Part shown: one piece after another, positions 1-8,152 of the stretch
Position numbering within the stretch: position 1 is the first letter of the stretch
Layout: every line of letters starts with the position of its first letter
From: Euperipatoides rowelli
Lineage: Eukaryota > Onychophora > Udeonychophora > Euonychophora > Peripatopsidae
NCBI GenBank assembly: GCA_003024985.2
Contig: PXIH01S0002511.1
Length of the DNA: 13,729 nt
Reading direction: 5' to 3' (one strand)
The notes under the pieces: generated by a model
Databases searched by the model: none
The model's input: the letters and a program-made list of their open reading frames with translations, nothing else
What the model was told of the DNA's origin: nothing
Translations under genes and position numbers: made by a program

Positions 1-928
1 TAAAAAAATCTGTTTGTTGGAAAACATTTGTTTATATATTATATTTCCTAATAAAAAAATATAAGTTTTTGTCATAATAATTTGCAAGGAAATGAGATAA
101 TCTCTAAGAATGATGCAATAAAGATTAGCCTATCTATTTTGTACTTTGACTGTTTCTATGAGGAAGTGAGATCATCTTTATTAGTACTTTTGGTAATCTA
201 AGTGCACTTTGTTTCCCTTGTATCCATAAGGAAATACATTATTTCACTTGACTTGGGAGGATGATGCAGCTAAATTATAATGGCTTGTAAAAATACGGTA
301 CATTTTTTTAATTATTATTTTAGTTATAATATATTAAATTTAGTTATCATTCCCCTATGTAACTTTTTTTTATGCCTTTTATGTATTTAGAAAATCTTGA
401 ACAAGTCGTTAAAACTATTATCTAGTCTTATGTTCATGACACACTGTATTGACCAAGCTCTAAAATGGAAGTATGAAGTTTTGATTAAAAATGAACTAAA
501 TGCCGATTGATACAAAATAAAATATAGCTTTTATATTTTAAATGAGTAAAATAGCTTTTGAAAGACGTATAGTATGAGCCTCTAGGTTGTGTAGAAGTCG
601 AGCTATGTATTTTTAAAGTTTGAACGTTGAATTAACATTTTATTTCTCATACGCAAGCAAGCGGCAAGCTTTGATGTGCGGGTGTCAATCGTTATTATTA
701 TTATTTACAGTATATTGAAACGTTTTGAGAAAAATGAACTCTAATATTAAAAATGCTTCGATTTTAAATTTTTTTTTTAAACATGATCTACAAATCTTAA
801 GCAATTCAAATATGTATTCCATTTACAAATTGGTGAGCCCCCTCCCCCCTAAAATATGCTATTTTAGTATTATGTGATTAAAACCAAAACAGATAGTATT
901 AGTGACTTGAAATTTTTATTGAAGGTGT
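1..928. other. AT-rich intergenic DNA, no gene seen
   Basis: No frame on either strand gives a protein-like translation. The stretch is AT-rich with short T/A tracts and a small TTA microsatellite near 692-707. A perfect 8-bp-arm stem-loop (arms 849-856 and 860-867, 3-nt loop) follows a short C-rich tract. Nothing here matches a repeat family that I recognise. Confidence 0.6.
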
Positions 929-1106
929 ATTGATTTAAAAACTGTCAACAAAAAAAACTTCAGTTCCTGGAAAAAGGGTGCAGTGATGACGGTTGAAGTT
1001 GAAATTATCTTCTATTGTTCCTCACAACGTGGTCAACTTCAACCGTCATCACTGCACCCTTTTTCCAGGAACTGAAGTTTTTTTTGTTGACAGTTTTTAA
1101 ATCAAT
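929..1106. repeat. Perfect long inverted repeat (foldback), 74-bp arms with 30-bp loop
   Basis: Positions 929-1002 are the exact reverse complement of 1033-1106, with no mismatch that I can find over 74 bp. The 30-bp spacer 1003-1032 is not self-complementary. Inside the arm ends a TTAA lies symmetrically (935-938 and 1097-1100), but the symmetry continues outside it. No clear target duplication is seen in the flanks. The arms are richer in G+C than the surroundings and hold an 8-A/8-T run. It could be a foldback/MITE-type transposon, a recently formed palindromic duplication, or a hairpin-RNA locus whose transcript would fold into a 74-bp duplex. The sequence supports the structure strongly but does not decide the origin. 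Perfect identity suggests youth or arm-to-arm gene conversion. Confidence 0.95.
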
Positions 1107-1248
1107 CAAGAAATCGGATCATTTATATTTAATTTACTCATTTCTATTCCTCTGTTTTTAACATTATTGTATGGGCAGCTTCTCTAATGTGGGAAAAACT
1201 ATATGTTTGGAGTGGGGGCAACAAAACTGTATTGTGAAAAAATGGATG

Positions 1249-1256
1249 TATAAAAG
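1249..1256 (+). promoter_or_regulatory. TATA-box-like element
   Basis: The octamer TATAAAAG at 1249-1256 matches the eukaryotic TATA consensus. About 30 bases downstream the sequence changes from A/T-rich to a mixed pyrimidine-rich stretch (about 1270-1320), where transcription could start. An ATG follows at 1342. TATA-like octamers are frequent by chance in AT-rich DNA, so only the combination with the downstream open stretch makes this worth recording. It could be a gene promoter or the promoter of a decayed LTR. Confidence 0.25.
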
Positions 1257-1341
1257 CTCATGTTAAAAGAAAATCGCTCGTCTCTCCCTCACTCGATTAC
1301 TCTTACATTTCGAACACACTGACGTCTCCAAACACTCATTT

Positions 1342-1560
1342 ATGATGTTCAAGTCACCCGCTGTCGAACCGGCTCATGGTGTACCAGAGGAAGATACCAG
1401 GAAGTTTTCAATACTGAAGGCAGATACTGATCGGGACTTCATTATGTAGAAATATGCCATAGCTCCCACGAATCCAGTAGACCCAGTAAGTGTGCCTGCA
1501 AATCAGACAGCTGCATCTGCAGATACCTGGCCAACTATTTACATTACAGCATCATGTTAA
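1342..1560 (+). pseudogene. Short coding-like stretch with one internal stop, unknown family
   Basis: From the ATG at 1342 one frame reads 35 residues (beginning MMFKSPAVEPAHG) to a TAG at 1447-1449. The same frame then continues for 36 more residues to a TAA at 1558-1560. The amino-acid mix (acidic and basic residues, prolines, alanines) and higher G+C differ from the low-complexity translations elsewhere in this third of the window. I do not recognise a domain. Possibilities are a first exon, the N-terminal start of a decayed retroelement Gag downstream of an LTR promoter, or chance. The in-frame TAG argues against an intact gene. The TATA-like site 86 bp upstream of the coding start is the only supporting context. 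Confidence 0.25.
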
Positions 1561-2348
1561 CCTCAAAATGTAAACTAAGGACAGTACCAGCAGAAGCCAT
1601 TATTTCTTTTCATTTATTTGCACAAGTATTCTCGTTTTAATTTAATCATCAAATCTTGAAGAAAGTCCCACTCACCGCTGTTAAAATTTAATCCAGTAAA
1701 ATTTAAGCTCCATTATTCTTTTCCTGTCCATAGTAATCTTCCAGTGAAAACTTCTCCTAATCAAACTTTTACGTCATCCTGCTTGTAATTTACTTTTTCC
1801 AGTTTGCCATACTAACATCTACAAAACTCCGTTCCTCATCTTCACATCATTCCATTCTTTTATATCAACCCAGCCTCCTGAACCTGTCATGTATTGATAC
1901 CTCTGCTGTATTTCCCCACCTCCTTGTAAGTAATTTCTAGTAATTTTTTTTTATATTTGTCCAAAATCCAGAAAGTGCTACATTTTTTATGCAGTTTAAT
2001 ATTTAGTCAATTAATTCATTTTTTGTTTCAAACTTAGTTAATTCTCAACTTTTAAACCAATTAATGTAGTGATTGTGACAAATTTTGTTTTAACATTCTA
2101 AAATGAAAGGTTATTTTGTCATTTTACTCATCAGATATAATTCCAATTTTTGCAGTAATTAATACCTATTTGCTTAATTTTATCCAAAACTCCGTATTTG
2201 AAGTCATAATCACTCCAACACATACATTTTTTCTGTCTTGCCACTTGTTTGTCATTCAATCCTTATCCATTCAAGCACATGGTGGTAGGCAAGTGTATCC
2301 CTTTACTTCACTGAGGAAAAGTCCTATAATTAGGGTTCACCCTGTCTT
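1561..2348. other. Intergenic, C+T-biased plus strand, no gene seen
   Basis: The plus strand is visibly rich in C and T from about 1610 to 1930, and then AT-rich. No reading frame looks protein-like. A frame that stays open across 2116-2412 translates mostly low-complexity sequence and runs into the hairpins at 2349-2456, so I do not treat it as a gene. Confidence 0.5.
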
Positions 2349-2456
2349 GCAAAAAGCTATGCAATATTTTTTTTTAAAAAAAAAATATTGCATAATTTTT
2401 GCAGTTCAGTAATAAAATGTTTTTTTTAAATGTTTTATTACTGAACAGCAAAAGCT
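2349..2456. repeat. Tandem pair of hairpins bounded by short direct repeats
   Basis: Hairpin 1 has arms 2359-2375 and 2377-2393 (ATGCAATA followed by nine T, and its complement). It is extended by an outer pair GCAAAAA (2349-2355) and TTTTTGC (2396-2402). Hairpin 2 has perfect 14-bp arms GTTCAGTAATAAAA (2404-2417) and its complement (2433-2446), and an A/T-rich 15-nt loop. The pair is bracketed by GCAAAAAGCT (2349-2358) and GCAAAAGCT (2448-2456), which look like an imperfect target duplication. Two unrelated stems placed head to tail could be a miniature foldback insertion or a slippage and template-switch product. No function is evident. Confidence 0.8.
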
Positions 2457-2867
2457 CCTGTCAATGTTTGGTAAGTTACTTTGTATATTTGTGTTAGATA
2501 GGATTTATTTTATATTTTAGTCAGGATGTTAGTATAAGGTTAGCAAGTCATCAGGAAAAACAGGAGAAATCATAAGCCCCATAGTGGAGATTATCTCATA
2601 AATCTAAGGCAAGCTGTAACTTTGTGAAAGTTCCTGCCGATAGGCGTGTGCGACTCCGATAAAACTACTTATTCAAGAAACCTTACTGAAATTTTACAGA
2701 AACAACAAGTTAATATTTTTATCCTACTGTTATACGAGGGAAATCTCTGATATTATCAATTGCTAAATGTTGGTGTTATAAGGAATATTCATAACAGTAG
2801 TGTTTTTATTTGTTTTTCTATATATTAAATTATTAATAAGTAATTTATGACAAAGGCAGAGAAAAAT
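2457..2867. other. Intergenic, nothing recognised
   Basis: Mixed AT-rich sequence with a slightly GC-richer patch around 2630-2665. I found no coding frame, hairpin of note or repeat family. A minus-strand open frame spanning 2763-3041 overlaps the SINE-like piece and translates as lysine/asparagine/isoleucine-rich low-complexity sequence, so I do not call it. Confidence 0.5.
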
Positions 2868-2925
2868 ATATTGCGCCCACGATGAGGACTTGAACCTGTA
2901 ACCTTGTAGGTTACCGCTTGATAAT
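2868..2925 (-). repeat. tRNA-derived SINE-like fragment (Pol III B box plus stem-loop)
   Basis: Read on the minus strand, GGTTCAAGTCC (2896-2886) fits the RNA polymerase III B-box consensus GGTTCRANYCC exactly. Just upstream of it is a perfect 6-bp stem with a 5-nt loop (GTAACC 2914-2909 in minus reading, paired with GGTTAC 2903-2898), placed where a tRNA anticodon arm would be. Downstream, CATCGTGGGCGC resembles the 3' strand of an acceptor stem. The 5' half of a tRNA (D arm, A box, acceptor 5' strand) is missing: an A/T tract follows instead. A 5'-truncated tRNA-derived SINE head fits better than a tRNA gene. The family cannot be named from the sequence alone. Confidence 0.45.
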
Positions 2926-3866
2926 ATAAAAAAAAAACCCTGCAAATGTTGAATGGCAAACAAGACAGTATTTTTAATATTTTTAAAGTAATAAGCAAAA
3001 GTCCAATTTTTTTTGTTTTCCTTTTTCCAAATTTTAGTCAAACTTTATTTTTCCCCATTCTCTTTTGATTTTTAAAATTGGTATTAAATATCATTTTTAT
3101 TGTAATAGGTTTAATAAGCNACCTTTAATGTTTCTTGGCGTACCATGACATCTTCAAACTTGTTATACATTTTTTTTTTCAATTTTATACTCTTGATTGA
3201 CTTAATCAAAGTAAACTTTAAGCACAAATCATTTCTAATTTTTTTTTCAATTTTTTTTTTTTGAAAATGACCTTTAACTTTTAAACATGATCTCTAAATT
3301 ATTTTATGCCAAAATCAGTGGGTGCTTGTCTCTCTCATAAATAAAATAAATACTTTATAGCCTAATCCATTTTTAAATTACATGAACACGATATAGATTT
3401 ATTTTCCTGGTACTAAAAGCGCAAGTTTTGTTGCTTCACTGCTGTGTAAATAATTTATCAAAAACCAAAACAGTCAGAAATCTCTCATCTTTATAAATAT
3501 GCCAGCGGCTATATCTAAGTCATACTTGACATTCTAGAAATGCACTTTTACCTACCATGATACTCTGCATCATTTTATTTCATTTTTGTCCTTTTTAAAC
3601 TAAGTAGGCTACAATACTTTGACAACAGAATCACGTAGTTAGTTTAGCTAGCATACAGAGATTTATTTCTGCAAGTATTTTTAATCTATTTTTAATCAGG
3701 CATACGAGTAAGTTTTATTCGGTTGTACTGTATATTCTTAACATGTCTTTTACTAGATTCCTTCATAGCAACACTGTAGACAAAACAATATTGTCAGCTG
3801 CTGAACAATTATTGAAGTGTATATCGATTAAATAATTATCAAATATATTATATTAAGCTGCTTCAG
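2926..3866. other. AT-rich DNA expected to contain the Gypsy 3' LTR, boundaries unresolved
   Basis: The pol tail of the minus-strand Gypsy element ends just above 3868, so its 3' LTR should start there and run toward lower coordinates. A minus-strand AATAAA (3719-3714) could be the LTR polyadenylation signal. I could not find a matching copy of this sequence on the other side of the element, so neither LTR length nor end can be given. No coding frame is seen. One N lies at 3120. Confidence 0.35.
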
Positions 3867-3868
3867 TA

Positions 3869-3876
3869 CCTCCCAC
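3869..3876 (-). other. Candidate polypurine tract of the Gypsy element
   Basis: On the minus strand GTGGGAGG lies just after the end of the pol-like reading and just before the presumed 3' LTR. This is where a Ty3/Gypsy element keeps its plus-strand primer. It is short and interrupted by T, so it is placed by context rather than by sequence strength. Confidence 0.4.
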
Positions 3877-3889
3877 ACAGTCCTTTAAA

Positions 3890-4375
3890 CATTTAGTTTN
3901 AACCGGACTTTCTTGCTCGCAGATCTTTGTGTGTTGCGTTGGTGCTCCATCATTCTTATGTTCTTTTAGTATGCCTTTCATTTGGTTCGGTTGCCCAGTT
4001 TCTGATGCTTGAGGTCTGTTCAGCTCTTCTTTTCCTTTTAGCTATATTCAGTTTGAATCAAACAAAACGCTGGTTTCAATCGTTCTATTAAATAGTTTGA
4101 GGGTTACCCTTTACCATATTATATATTTTGTTTTGTCTCTTAAGGATTAAGTAGGCTCCATATGTAGGAAGGTTCCCACGGCTTTCTAATACGATAAACT
4201 CTCGTGAAAACATGTGTACAATCATCTATCTAATCTATTGTTATAATAGTTTCTTATGTCCATATGCCTTAGTTGGTGTTGGCTGATGGTCTTGCATGGC
4301 TTGTTGTAGTGTTTCTGGGAACTCCTGTATTTGCATTTGTTTCTGTGTTCAAGAAGTCACCTGGTAATCATAGGT
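3890..4375 (-). pseudogene. pol: Gypsy pol C-terminal tail (post-integrase region) remnant
   Basis: Downstream of the integrase core, minus-strand fragments continue the typical tail of Gypsy Pol. HVFTRVYRIRKPWEP lies near 4212-4165 and corresponds to the segment before the GPY/F module, followed by a degraded PSYIW where family members have PY.GP. ERLKPAF near 4087-4067 is the conserved RLKPA block that ends that module. RSASKKVRF near 3930-3900 matches the basic, RSGRxVRFP-like end of these polyproteins. At least four stops and several frame changes separate these blocks. In living elements this region helps the integrase bind chromatin or DNA. One N (3900) falls at the end of the recognisable part. 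Confidence 0.7.
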
Positions 4376-5065
4376 TAGTTCCGTACACTACTTGTGCTGT
4401 TGTGGTTTTGATGTCTTCTCTTAAACATGTCCTAATAGTACAGTTGGCAGGGTTTTCATCGTCTTGTGTGAGGTGTACCATCAATGATGCCTTTAAAGAT
4501 CGATGGAAACATTCAATTAGTCTGTTTGAGGCTAGGTGATATGGAGTTGTACGGACTTGTTTTGCTCCTAATAGTTTGGTTAAGGATCTGAATAACGAAC
4601 TCTCAAATTACCTGCCCTGGTCTGTAGTGATGGTTTTAGGTGTGCCAAACATACTTATCCAACGACCATAAAAAGTATTTGCCACTGTCTCTGCCATCAT
4701 ATCTGTCATGGGCAATATTTCTTGCCACCTGGAAAATCTACCTATATATATGTAAGACAATAATTGTAACCTTTTGAGGGTGGTAGAGGTCCAATATCTA
4801 GGTGTACATGCACAAAACGTTCACTTGGCATTTCAAATGCTTCTGGTTGCGTAATAGTGTGCCTGGATATCTCGGCTCTTTGACATGCTGTGCAGCTTCT
4901 GGCCCAGATTCTAGTGTTTCCTGATTCCTGGCCATATGTAACGATCACATACCAGTCTGGTCGTAGCCCTGATTCCAGGATGTGACAGATCGTGGATGGC
5001 TTGGAATACCTGTACTTTTCTTGCTGGGATGTACGGTCGTATTCTTGTCGTGGATGTGTGATCAT
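4376..5065 (-). pseudogene. pol: Gypsy integrase remnant with DD35E residues still present
   Basis: The zinc-binding N-terminal domain is split over two frames. HDLSHPGIRAT and RYIWPGI read in one (about 4993-4921), and RSCTACQRAEISRHT in another (about 4910-4865), with a stop and a shift between them. The core follows: the first catalytic Asp in LDIGPLPPS (codon 4798-4796), the second in TTDQG (4622-4620) and the Glu in IECFHR (4514-4512). The last two are exactly 35 residues apart, as in DD35E integrases. Breaks are a TA-rich frameshift at about 4741-4750, after LTYI, and a TAA at 4610-4608. A VVYGT motif near 4400-4380 marks the end of the core-adjacent region. Intact relatives insert the cDNA into host DNA. 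This copy cannot encode a continuous protein. Confidence 0.9.
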
Positions 5066-5154
5066 GTGTCACACCATATTGTTACTGTTGTCAGGTAAAA
5101 TGCACTGTTGTAATTTTAATGATGTAGATGTCTTAAGAGTTTCTAGTTATTGTG

Positions 5155-5534
5155 CTTGCTCTTGAGCGATAGCTGGGTAGTTAATGGTGTTTAGCCTTTT
5201 TAACACATCAGCTATAACATTTTCTTTACCTGCAATGTGCCTAATGACTGCTGTAAATTGACAATAAAATCTAACTGTCTAGCTTGCCTTGGAGAAGCTT
5301 TTTGTGCTTTTGGTTAAATAATTCAAAAGCTCGGCCTTCTAACATATAGTATGTTGAAAATGTCACTGCTGCAAATGCTGATAAAATATCCCTATCGTAA
5401 GCACCGTAATCTTTGTTTATGTCCACTTGTGAAAGTAGAAAGTGAGTGGTTCCTAACCATTTTCTTGGATTTGTTGAAGGCTGGCGCCTATGGCTACATC
5501 CGATACATCTACTGTTAGGACTAATTTTGCCATT
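5155..5534 (-). pseudogene. pol: Gypsy RNase H domain remnant
   Basis: After the RT thumb the reading enters the Ty3-type RNase H. LVLTVDVSDVAIGASLQQ (about 5530-5470) corresponds to the first catalytic Asp block, usually T-D-A-S-D, here V-D-V-S-D. LEGRAFELF (near 5345-5318), SPRQARQLDFI (near 5298-5266) and GKENVIADVL (near 5232-5200) are the later conserved blocks, the last containing the Asp of the A-D-A/V-L motif. They lie in different frames with stops between. The DHKPL block is only partly readable as KHKKLL. The domain normally degrades the RNA strand of the hybrid during reverse transcription. The tail to about 5120 is the linker toward integrase. Confidence 0.8.
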
Positions 5535-6435
5535 GGTGATGGGAAAGTGAGTGTTGCTTGTGATAGTGCCTCTTTACATTTATCAAATGCAATGTTGCTA
5601 TTGTCTTTCAATATAATAGCTTCTGTGCCTTTTCTGCTACATCTTGTTAAGTATTGCCATGAACGTTTTTGAATTTGGGTGTTAGGAATAAAACGCCTAT
5701 AGAAATTGATCATTCCTAGAAATTCTCTTATGTCTTGTATGTTGTCTGGCTTGGGTAAGTTCATGACTTCAACCATGTCTTGTCGAGGTGTGATGCCTTT
5801 GGGTTGATCTTGTGCCCAAGTAAAGTTACTGTCTCTTGTGTGAAATGGCACTTCTCTAGGTTTAATTTGACACCATACATATGTAGACGTTTAAATACAA
5901 CTCCCAGGTGTTAAATGTGTTCATTATAGTTTTTGAACACTATCAGGATGTCATCAATTAGCTGGCAAAAAAATTAATTCCAGATAACACTTTGTTAATG
6001 AACCCTGAAAAGTTTGTGCAGCATTACACAAACCGAATGGCATTTGCAGAAATTCATAAGGTCCAAATGGTGTTATTACGGCCATTTTCTGGACATCTGC
6101 TTTAGCTACAGGGATTTGATTGTAGACCAATGTTAAGTCCAGTGTTGAGTAAATCTTAGTTCCGTGTAGCAGATTTCCGAAATCTAGAATTTTGAATAAT
6201 GGATGTGTCAGCAGTGGTAATTTTGTTTAGCTGCCTGTAGTCTCCACAAATAGGCCATTGACCATTCACTTTTCTCACCATGTGTATTGGGCTAGCCCAT
6301 GGACTGTTGGACCATCGGCATATACCATTCTTAATCATTTCTGCAAACATGCGCTTTGCTATTGTTAGTTTGTCTGGTGCTAGCCATCGTGCTTTTGCAT
6401 GTACTGGCCGTCCCTTTGTTTCTATAAAATGCTGT
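5535..6435 (-). pseudogene. pol: Gypsy reverse transcriptase remnant
   Basis: Blocks appear in canonical order on the minus strand. FIETKGRPVHAKARWLAP (about 6430-6375) is the N-terminal lead-in. SNSPWASPIHMVRK and CGDYRQLNKIT (6310-6230) are fingers motifs. STLDLTLVYNQIPVA (about 6150-6105) carries the first catalytic Asp. MPFGLCNAAQTFQ (6050-6005) follows. The YxDD site (5961-5950) now reads L-I-D-D, so the Tyr is lost while both Asp remain. KLNLEKCHF, GITPRQD and REFLGMINFYRRFIP end the palm and thumb. Frames change after the CGDYR block, around 5990-5960 and at about 5793-5805 (a CCCAAAGGC context), and stops are present. This identifies the enzyme family firmly but the copy is inactive. 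Confidence 0.93.
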
Positions 6436-6559
6436 TAAGCTTCCTCCAGCTTCCGTCGACTTTTATGTTGGCTATTGAGGGTTAGGTTTCCAACAGTTTT
6501 TGTATAGCTGGATTCTCAGCTTCAGTTGAGTTAATTCCTCTTTTGTGGTTGTGTATGCA

Positions 6560-6884
6560 TGTGTGAATGCCTTCAGCTGCTTACTGTATAACTGTACAGC
6601 AAGTTTGAAGTGGGTTAAAAAAATCAGCTCCAATAACCGGGCAGTTAATTTTTGCATACAAATTGCCATCTAAAGCTGTGTTTGGATCCAAGTGTTAAAG
6701 TGAGTGTTTTAAAACCATATGTTGGAATACTAGTGCCATTAGCTGCAGCCAATTTGGTATGTTTAGTCCTGCAGTTTCTTCTGGTTCCTTTGTCATATGG
6801 AATGATGGATGTGTCCACTGCCATGTCCACAAGAAATTGTTTGCCACCAGTTGGTGGGTCATACATATACTGTAAATGCCACAT
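6560..6884 (-). pseudogene. pol: Gypsy aspartic protease remnant with altered active site
   Basis: A minus-strand frame from 6884 reads TGGKQFLVDMAVDTS, where retroviral-type proteases have FLVD-T/S-G-A. The catalytic Asp codon lies at 6827-6825, but the following Thr-Gly is replaced by Met-Ala, which would destroy the fireman's-grip loop. LAAANGTSIPTYG follows at the expected distance, and PVIGADFF (about 6640-6618) matches the hydrophobic-hydrophobic-Gly-x-D/N flap-side motif, but in another frame. The domain sits between the Gag finger and RT, as in Gypsy elements, where it cleaves the polyprotein. The region 6560-6435 is a poorly conserved linker. Confidence 0.85.
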
Positions 6885-6929
6885 TGGTATAGCCCTTCAG
6901 TGCAAGTTGCCTGCTTGGCTGGGCTTAGA

Positions 6930-7691
6930 TGTTTTCCTGTTGCTGTGATTTTCCAAAGGAGCAAGGTGTATTGCATTTCCTGGTGGATGTGCCAAATTTA
7001 TTATGGCAGTATAACACTTTAGTTGGTGATTGAACACGTGACCTGGTGACACTGCTTCACCTAAGATGTACAGGGCTATGGTTTCTTGCTTGATTTTTTA
7101 CATTGTTGTTCTATCTTTGACAAGCAATCCATAACTTTGGTTAGTCTATGATGTTATGTTCAGTTGCACTAACTTGCTTGACCATGGCATTGTATTGCAT
7201 AGCTGGCTGTACTGCAATAATGCCATCAGCCATTTTAGCTAACTTTGATAATCATCTGTACTTATAGCTAAAATTTTCTGTACTGTAGTGGGCAATCGTT
7301 TTAGCCACAAAGTCTTCAAGATTTTATCATCTAACTGTCCTTTCATCTCCATTAATAAATTTGATGGTTTTTGGTCCCCTAATTGTAAGTCTTGCAATAA
7401 TGATTTTAATTTCCGAGCCTCAAAATCAGCAAATTGTTCTAATATTCTCCGCTTTAATGTTTGGTATGCATTTACTGTAGGTGGAACTTATGTCACTTAT
7501 TACTGATAACTTATTTCCTAAAGCAGCTAATAAACAATATTTTGTATTTTCATTAATATTTGATAGCACAAACTGATTATATTTATGAAAACCAGAGTTC
7601 TGGGTACTTATGCCAAAATGGGGTTTGGGCAGAATGCAATCCTTGCCACTTCAGCTTGATTCGAACTTCCGTCTTTGGCTTGATTATCCAT
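6930..7691 (-). pseudogene. gag: Gypsy Gag remnant with CHCC zinc finger
   Basis: The likely start is the ATG at 7691-7689 (MDNQAKDGSS), 203 bases downstream of the primer-site remnant. FWHKYPELWF and NENTKYCLLAALGNK follow in shifted frames. A long open piece (about 7475-7291) contains YQTLKRRILEQF, LGDQKPSNLLMEM and LKTLWLKRLP, which is the conserved capsid-like block of CsRn1-type Gags. A TAG (7241-7239) and a frame change precede LAKMADGIIAVQP. The C terminus holds CHNKFGTSTRKCNTPC (7008-6961): a Cys-His...Cys...Cys array rather than CCHC, matching the unusual nucleocapsid finger of this clade. Gag normally forms the particle shell and binds the RNA. At least three disruptions are visible. 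Confidence 0.85.
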
Positions 7692-8152
7692 TTTTATTTT
7701 AAATAGTTTTTGATGTATTTATTAGCACAGTAAACTTGAAGAAAGAAAAAAAAATATGACGCTATTTCAAGTTTTTTTTTTTTTTTTTTCAGAGCGTGAT
7801 GATTTTTTTAATATTTGAAATTTTCATTTTTGGGCATTAAATTTAATTTTATACTATTTGACACATTTGATTTACATATTGATATTTAAGTCAGGTCACC
7901 AACTTATCGTGGTATCCTAAGATACAATAAAACTTGCATATACAAATTCCTAAATCCATTTTATTGTATAAAATAAATATTAATAAACAATAATTTACAA
8001 AACATTGTCTGCTTGCAGGAATAAATATTTTTTCTTAATACTGATAAATCTGTAATAGAGTGGTTTGATAATTTAAATTCTAAGTTTCATAAAATAAAAA
8101 TATTGAATTTGGACCTCCACCAGTAATATAAATTACTTATTAAAAAATATTT
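7692..8152 (-). other. Gypsy leader and presumed 5' LTR, boundaries unresolved
   Basis: Between the Gag start and the primer-site remnant lies a 200-bp leader with an 18-base T tract (7772-7789). A 9-bp-arm stem-loop (7732-7740 with 7766-7774) spans it in part. Above 7903 the sequence should be 5' LTR. It is AT-rich with several AATAAA motifs on the minus strand, but I found no matching 3' copy. The hAT-like insertion begins at 8161, so part of the LTR may lie beyond 9032. Confidence 0.35.
7894..7902 (-). other. Candidate primer-binding site, tRNA-Trp type
   Basis: On the minus strand TTGGTGACC lies upstream of the Gag ATG. TGGTGACC is complementary to the 3' end of tRNA-Trp (GGTCACCA), the primer reported for CsRn1-clade elements. 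Beyond eight bases the match to the usual TGGTGACCCCGAC is degraded: TGAC follows directly, as if two C were lost. Confidence 0.55.

Larger units (their letters stand above)
3869..7902 (-). mobile_element. Degenerate Ty3/Gypsy LTR retrotransposon, probably CsRn1 clade
   Basis: Read on the minus strand the order is primer-binding-site remnant (7902-7894), Gag (ATG at 7691), protease, reverse transcriptase, RNase H, integrase and a C-terminal tail ending about 3900. This is the Ty3/Gypsy gag-PR-RT-RH-INT order, and no envelope gene follows. The Gag finger has Cys-His-Cys-Cys spacing instead of the usual CCHC, and the primer site resembles the 3' end of tRNA-Trp. Both traits are known for the CsRn1 group. 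The coding part is about 3.8 kb, normal for a full gag-pol, so the copy was inserted near full length and then decayed. Many stops and frameshifts mean that no polyprotein can be made. LTRs were not found by eye, and the hAT-like element at 8161-9024 lies just upstream. Confidence 0.9.

Noticed and set aside
929-1106. piggyBac-like MITE using the TTAA at each arm as target duplication
   Set aside because: The inverted symmetry continues six bases beyond each TTAA, which a simple TTAA insertion would not create.
2116-2412. Plus-strand 98-residue open frame
   Set aside because: Low-complexity translation that runs through an A/T hairpin. No domain, and the start context is not supported.
2868-2925. 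Functional tRNA gene
   Set aside because: The D arm, A box and 5' acceptor strand are absent, and the T stem is imperfect.
2763-3041. Minus-strand 92-residue open frame
   Set aside because: Overlaps the SINE-like fragment and is Lys/Asn/Ile-rich, as expected from AT-rich non-coding DNA.
4273-4539. Plus-strand 88-residue open frame
   Set aside because: It is antisense to the Gypsy integrase C-terminal part, whose minus-strand translation carries recognisable motifs. The plus reading has none.
5490-5672. Plus-strand 60-residue open frame
   Set aside because: Shadow of the minus-strand RT/RNase H region.
6652-6948. Plus-strand 98-residue open frame
   Set aside because: Antisense to the Gypsy protease. 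The hydrophobic look comes from the complementary codons.
7288-7506. Plus-strand 72-residue open frame
   Set aside because: Antisense to the conserved Gag block, which reads clearly on the minus strand.
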